This document shows, piece after piece, positions 60,188 to 64,000 of a stretch of 64,000 bases of DNA; the first letter of the stretch is position 1; each line of letters starts with the position of its first letter. The stretch comes from Victivallales bacterium (lineage in GTDB: Bacteria > Verrucomicrobiota > Lentisphaeria > Oligosphaerales > Oligosphaeraceae). The DNA is taken from NCBI GenBank assembly GCA_017535315.1, contig JAFXUD010000078.1:20360-84359 (forward strand), written 5' to 3'. The notes beneath the pieces are model-generated. The model was not told the origin of the DNA, made no database searches, and was given only the letters and a program-made list of their open reading frames with translations. The translations under genes were made by a program, and so were the position numbers.

Positions 60188-63100
60188 TCACTCGCCCAGT
60201 CCCCGATAGTAGTCGGAGAGAATGGGCTTGTATTCTTCAGAAAGTTTCTCAGTATCCGAATCCTCCGTCGCAACGCCGCCAGCCTGGTTGACTTTGGTGA
60301 CAGGCATGGGAAGAACGGTTCCGCCCTTTGCCTCCACCTGGGAATCCTCCAGCCGCCGCAGGATGCGTCTGCGCAGGGAGCCTAGTTCGCGGATGTCGGG
60401 CGGGGCGCTTTCCAGCGCCCGCATGTCCCGTGCGGCCTCGCCCAGACCTCCAGAACCGATGTAGAGGAGGCGCGCAGAAGCATAGAGCACCTCGGCCTCC
60501 TGGCGCAACTTCTGCTGCTGACGGCTATGCGCGGCAGTATGAAGGTCGCGACGCGGGGCATTGCCGAACATCCCCTGCGTTTCCGATTCGCCGCCCAGTT
60601 TGCCGCCGCCCGTGGCACGTGCCTTCAAGGTGGAATCCTCGTCTTCCGTGACCATTCCCTTCTGGAACTGGTCCTGCGTGCGCCTTGCGTGCGTCTCGCG
60701 CCCTTCGTAGCCCTTGACATGGTTCTCCACCAGTTCGCCCGTTGCCTGGCCTTCACGCCCTGCCCCCGAACGCCCTGTCATCTCGTTGTCGTTGGGGCGC
60801 GTGTTGCCACTCTTGCCCTTTGCTGAGAAGGAAGGCATGGGCCCGTCCATCACGGCCCACCCCATCTCCGCGTCGGCGACGATGTTGTTGCCAGTCGTGT
60901 CCTGGCTCTGAGCGTCGATATCCTCCGCCTGGTCGAGCAGTTCGCCGACCAAGTCCTCCAGTTCGTCGGGCAGAGGCACAAGCGGGATTTCGGGGAACTC
61001 ATCCGTGTCAAAGGATTCCATGTTCCAGACGAAGTGGTCGGGCACGTCTGGCAGCCACATCTCCACGTCCTCGATACGCTCTTTGGTGTTGCGGATGGCA
61101 TCCAGCAGGGCATCCTCCTTCTGGACGGCGATTTCAACGGATGGGCTGTTCTCGCTGTCCAACGCCTGAAGCACATCCTCGAAAACCTCGCGCATCTTGG
61201 CGTTCAACTCGTTACAGACAGGAAGTTCGGGGAACTGGTAGAGGTCGTTGGCGAGTTGCTCGACGGCATCCGCCATCTCCTTCTGCTCCTTGTCCATCTC
61301 TGCCAGCTTCTCGCGAGCCTCGTCATCCAGTTTGCCACGCGCTTTCATATCCCGCGTGACCTCCGCGATATGAGCCTGCTTCTTCTCAAGTTCATCCAGC
61401 TTCTCACCGACCTCGTGTATGACAGCGGCGGCAGCCTCGATTGTCTCCTTGGCGTTCTTCACACGCCATTGGTTGAGGATGTCAAGCACGCTCAAAAGCG
61501 CCTTCAGCACCTTCTTCTGACAGTCGATGGCAGACTGGAAATCCTTTTCCTCCAGAGCCTCCGAGGCTCCAAGCGCCATCTCGTAGGCATCGGCCTCCGA
61601 CAAAAAGGAATGCGCCTTGCGCAGCTGTGCGCTGAACTCGTCGGCGGCCCGCTGGCTTGCCTGGGAAAGGCAGGTGTTCGAGAAAGAGAGGGTCTCCTGC
61701 GCGATTCGGTCCTGATTGTGAAGCAGTGCATTCACGGCAATTTGCTTGCCTTTGGAGACCTCCTGCGTCTCCTTGAGTGTTTCTCTCTGGAGTTTGAGCA
61801 ACCGCTGGAGTGTTGCAAAGATGTCCGATTTCTCCTGATGGTCCTGCTCGGCAACCATCCCCTCCTTGAGGCCAGTCAGCGCGGCGATGATGGCGTTTTC
61901 CGCCTCGACGGCCTTCTGCATGGCAATCCCCCTGGCTGAAGGAAGCGTTCGTGGCACGCTAGTCAAAAGTTCGACCGCCTCCTTCATCTCGTGGTTGACA
62001 AGGTTGGCGAGGATGTCACCGACATAGCCAAGAACGGTTCTATCCTCCAGCAGGCCAATAGCCGCCGTGCGGATGCCGCCCTGCTCTGCCGTGACCCCTT
62101 CCAGCCGTTGCAGTGACAAATCGCCGTTGGCCGTCAATATGTCCACTAGTTGTCGCGTGTCCTTCAGGTTCAAGCGCTGGCGGCGGATCAACTGCGCCAT
62201 GCCATCCTCTGCCTGGCGCATGGTGTTTGCACGGTTCTCTCGCTTTTCGTCGGCCTTCAGGAAATCAATGGTAACGAGTGCAGAGAAGGCCTTGTGCTGA
62301 CGCGGGTTGTTATCGACTGCGCAGAGGCGAAGGCGCAGGGGCTCGTCCCGTCCCAAATCAAAACTGCCTGTATCGACGAGGAAACGTCCATTGAAGGCAA
62401 GCGCGGGCGTGTTATCGGGCTGCGCCTGCCGCACCTCCTCGGAGGGACCAGCCTCCAGCGGGATGCGCTCCAGCATGACCTTTGCCACACCAAAATCATC
62501 CTTTGCCGCAAAAGCAATGGCGACCTCGCTGCCATGCTCCACTTTGGAGGAAAGCGGAGTATCAACCAGGGCAATGGATGGCGGAGCATCCTGGGTGAAG
62601 GTCAGCGGCACAGGCTGCACTGCCTCCACACCCTCGCCCGAAAGCAGCTTTATGCTGACAGGTGCATCAGAAACCAGATTCGCCTTTACATTAAACTCCT
62701 TGCTATTCAACTCCTTGATGGCAATCTCTTGGTCGCCCTGGAGAATCGCGATGGAGGCAAGACGCATGGTCGCCAGGCCCGCAAAAATCATCGTGGAGCC
62801 AGCCATCACCTCCATCACCTCCTGGTCGTGCTTGAGAAGGTAGTTCTGGCGGCCTGTATGCGGCGGCGGCGCTACCGCCGCCTCCCAGCGGACAAGACCA
62901 GGAACTGGCGCAATGCGCAGACGGTACCACTCGGACGAGGCGTCACCCGCCAGCACTCTGTAGCGCGTTGTGGCATAAAGCGCAGAGGTCGTGACAGTGA
63001 AAAGTTCGCCCTCGCCAGCCGTCATCTCCAATGAAACAGGCGGTTCGGTCTCATCTTCAAGCTGAAGCGTAGCCTTGGAGGGGATGTCGCCTCCGAGACG

Positions 63101-63739
63101 TGCCGCTATCTCCACTTCCTGCCCGCGCTTCACAGAAAGATCGCCAGGCGTAACTTCCAATATGAGCGTCCTTGAGTGTGGACGTATGCCTGAAAACGGC
63201 AGGAATACACGCGCTAGACTGGTCGCCATCCCGACTGGAGCAAAAAGAAATGGAAGCGCCCAGAAAAGAAGTGCGACAGGATAAGCCCGCTTGAGCCACT
63301 GACGCGAACGCTCCGAATAGAGCTGCCGTGCCTCAACCTGCTCCAGACGCAAACCTGGTTCCGCCAAAAGCCGCTCAATGAACTCAGGGGAGACATTCCC
63401 CTGTTCATAAAACTGCACGGCATTGATGATATGGTTGTCCGCCGCAGGCTGCGCCTTCTCCACCAACGCCGCTACCGCCTGGAGGCTGAGGCGACGCCTG
63501 GAAAAGCGCACAAGCCACACGACCGCTGCACTCAAGGCTGTCAGTATCAAGCAAAACGCAAGCCATCTCCACACTGGCGACATTTTGCACAGGAAATCAG
63601 CCAAAGCCAACCCAACCACCAACGTCACCACTGGCAGAAGCAGCCACAGCACAGCCAGCACCAGCAACTCATGGGCGCGTTCACGCCCTAGCCGCCGCAG
63701 CTGCATCAAAGTCATATTCAGACGACTGCCTGGATTCAT
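60188..63739 (-). CDS. Large membrane-anchored coiled-coil protein (DUF4175-like)
   Basis: The 1183-residue protein has two membrane helices near the N-terminus (LLVLAVLWLLLPVVTLVVGL and the next) and a third near residue 155 (VALLFWALPFLF). Then come beta-rich periplasmic segments (SKVEHGSEVAIAFAAKDDFG), long alpha-helical coiled coils (about 520-900) rich in Glu, Lys and Ala, and a charged, Gly-rich tail. The plan resembles DUF4175 proteins, which in many bacteria are linked to MoxR/VWA gene clusters; none is visible in the remaining upstream sequence. Function unknown, envelope-associated by topology. Confidence 0.65.
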   Translation of the reverse strand: MNPGSRLNMTLMQLRRLGRERAHELLVLAVLWLLLPVVTLVVGLALADFLCKMSPVWRWLAFCLILTALSAAVVWLVRFSRRRLSLQAVAALVEKAQPAADNHIINAVQFYEQGNVSPEFIERLLAEPGLRLEQVEARQLYSERSRQWLKRAYPVALLFWALPFLFAPVGMATSLARVFLPFSGIRPHSRTLILEVTPGDLSVKRGQEVEIAARLGGDIPSKATLQLEDETEPPVSLEMTAGEGELFTVTTSALYATTRYRVLAGDASSEWYRLRIAPVPGLVRWEAAVAPPPHTGRQNYLLKHDQEVMEVMAGSTMIFAGLATMRLASIAILQGDQEIAIKELNSKEFNVKANLVSDAPVSIKLLSGEGVEAVQPVPLTFTQDAPPSIALVDTPLSSKVEHGSEVAIAFAAKDDFGVAKVMLERIPLEAGPSEEVRQAQPDNTPALAFNGRFLVDTGSFDLGRDEPLRLRLCAVDNNPRQHKAFSALVTIDFLKADEKRENRANTMRQAEDGMAQLIRRQRLNLKDTRQLVDILTANGDLSLQRLEGVTAEQGGIRTAAIGLLEDRTVLGYVGDILANLVNHEMKEAVELLTSVPRTLPSARGIAMQKAVEAENAIIAALTGLKEGMVAEQDHQEKSDIFATLQRLLKLQRETLKETQEVSKGKQIAVNALLHNQDRIAQETLSFSNTCLSQASQRAADEFSAQLRKAHSFLSEADAYEMALGASEALEEKDFQSAIDCQKKVLKALLSVLDILNQWRVKNAKETIEAAAAVIHEVGEKLDELEKKQAHIAEVTRDMKARGKLDDEAREKLAEMDKEQKEMADAVEQLANDLYQFPELPVCNELNAKMREVFEDVLQALDSENSPSVEIAVQKEDALLDAIRNTKERIEDVEMWLPDVPDHFVWNMESFDTDEFPEIPLVPLPDELEDLVGELLDQAEDIDAQSQDTTGNNIVADAEMGWAVMDGPMPSFSAKGKSGNTRPNDNEMTGRSGAGREGQATGELVENHVKGYEGRETHARRTQDQFQKGMVTEDEDSTLKARATGGGKLGGESETQGMFGNAPRRDLHTAAHSRQQQKLRQEAEVLYASARLLYIGSGGLGEAARDMRALESAPPDIRELGSLRRRILRRLEDSQVEAKGGTVLPMPVTKVNQAGGVATEDSDTEKLSEEYKPILSDYYRGLGE

Positions 63740-63784
63740 GGCTGTTTCCCTTAAATCAAGGTGTGTTTTTGGACTAGATTGGCT

Positions 63785-64000
63785 AGTTCCTATCAGTCTT
63801 ATCCTAGAAGACTTACCCTCTAGAAGACTTAGAAGACCTAGAAGACCTACCCTAGAAGACCTACCCTAGAAGACCTACCCTAGCAGACCTACCCTAGCAG
63901 ACCTACCCTAGCAGACCTACCCTAGCAGACCTACCCTAGCAGACCTACCCTAGCAGACCTACCCTAGCAGACCTACCCTAGCAGACCTACCCTAGATGAC
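63785..64000. repeat. CTAG-rich 14-bp tandem array at the window edge
   Basis: After a degenerate start (AGTCTTATCCTAGAAGACTT), about 11 copies of a 14-bp unit AGACCTACCCTAGC/A run from 63843 to the edge and probably beyond. Early units have CTAGAAG, later ones CTAGCAG, and the last visible unit reads CTAGATG. The array lies upstream of the 60188 gene, replacing any obvious promoter. Confidence 0.9.

Noticed and set aside
63843..64000. CRISPR or rRNA-related repeat at the right edge
   Set aside because: It is a head-to-tail 14-bp tandem array with no spacers.

Overview
The window looks like chromosome from an anaerobic, polysaccharide-eating bacterium of the PVC group, most likely Lentisphaerota (Victivallales-like) or a close relative. 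This is inferred from gene content: many glycoside hydrolases of families frequent in that group (GHL10/DUF187, DUF6067, DUF5060-type, GH10, GH36-like), heparinase II/III-type lyases, several sugar-epimerase TIM barrels, a glycyl radical enzyme next to a superoxide reductase, and a B12-dependent methionine synthase. No transposase, phage gene, rRNA or CRISPR array was seen.

Layout. 1-5.7 kb: four carbohydrate-related genes, one a dehydrogenase fragment. 5.9-12.2 kb: a tight plus-strand operon of heparinase-type lyase, secreted 20-residue-repeat protein, sugar epimerase, Fe-S aldo/keto reductase and MFS transporter. 12.3 kb: a CAU tRNA with promoter and terminator, then a giant AsmA-like protein. 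16-26.8 kb (minus strand): glycyl radical enzyme, desulfoferrodoxin, an unassigned barrel protein, a LolA-like protein coupled to an O-antigen-ligase-like membrane protein, MetH and DnaA. 27.4-34.5 kb: small lipoprotein, GH10 enzyme, DUF6067-type hydrolase and a YejM-like sulfatase-fold membrane protein. 34.6-41.9 kb: two tandem paralogous lyases, a two-cysteine pyridoxal kinase, an HNH protein and a Gfo/Idh/MocA oxidoreductase. 42.1-50.2 kb: an orphan fumarase alpha subunit translationally coupled to a DUF5060/GH5-like glycosidase, then an AAA/PD-(D/E)XK protein, sugar epimerase, sialidase and mannose-6-phosphate isomerase. 50.2-64 kb: acetyltransferase, patatin, epimerase, nitrilase, two transporters, polysaccharide deacetylase, alpha-galactosidase-like enzyme and a 1183-residue DUF4175-like coiled-coil membrane protein.

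The genes fit together as extracellular cleavage of uronic-acid and host or plant glycans (lyases, GH10, GH5-like, sialidase, alpha-galactosidase), import by MFS/DMT carriers and intracellular isomerisation, oxidation and reduction.

The most unusual content is non-coding. At least five families of structured intergenic repeat are present: a roughly 200-bp MITE-like element with 8-bp target duplications (two full copies and a relic); a fold-back element with 21-bp inverted ends and a minimal derivative; a nested array in which a terminal-inverted-repeat element occupies the same site in two of three tandem units while the middle unit is empty; a 12-base motif always followed by a variable hairpin; and CTAG-rich arrays that overlap stop codons or lie upstream of a gene.
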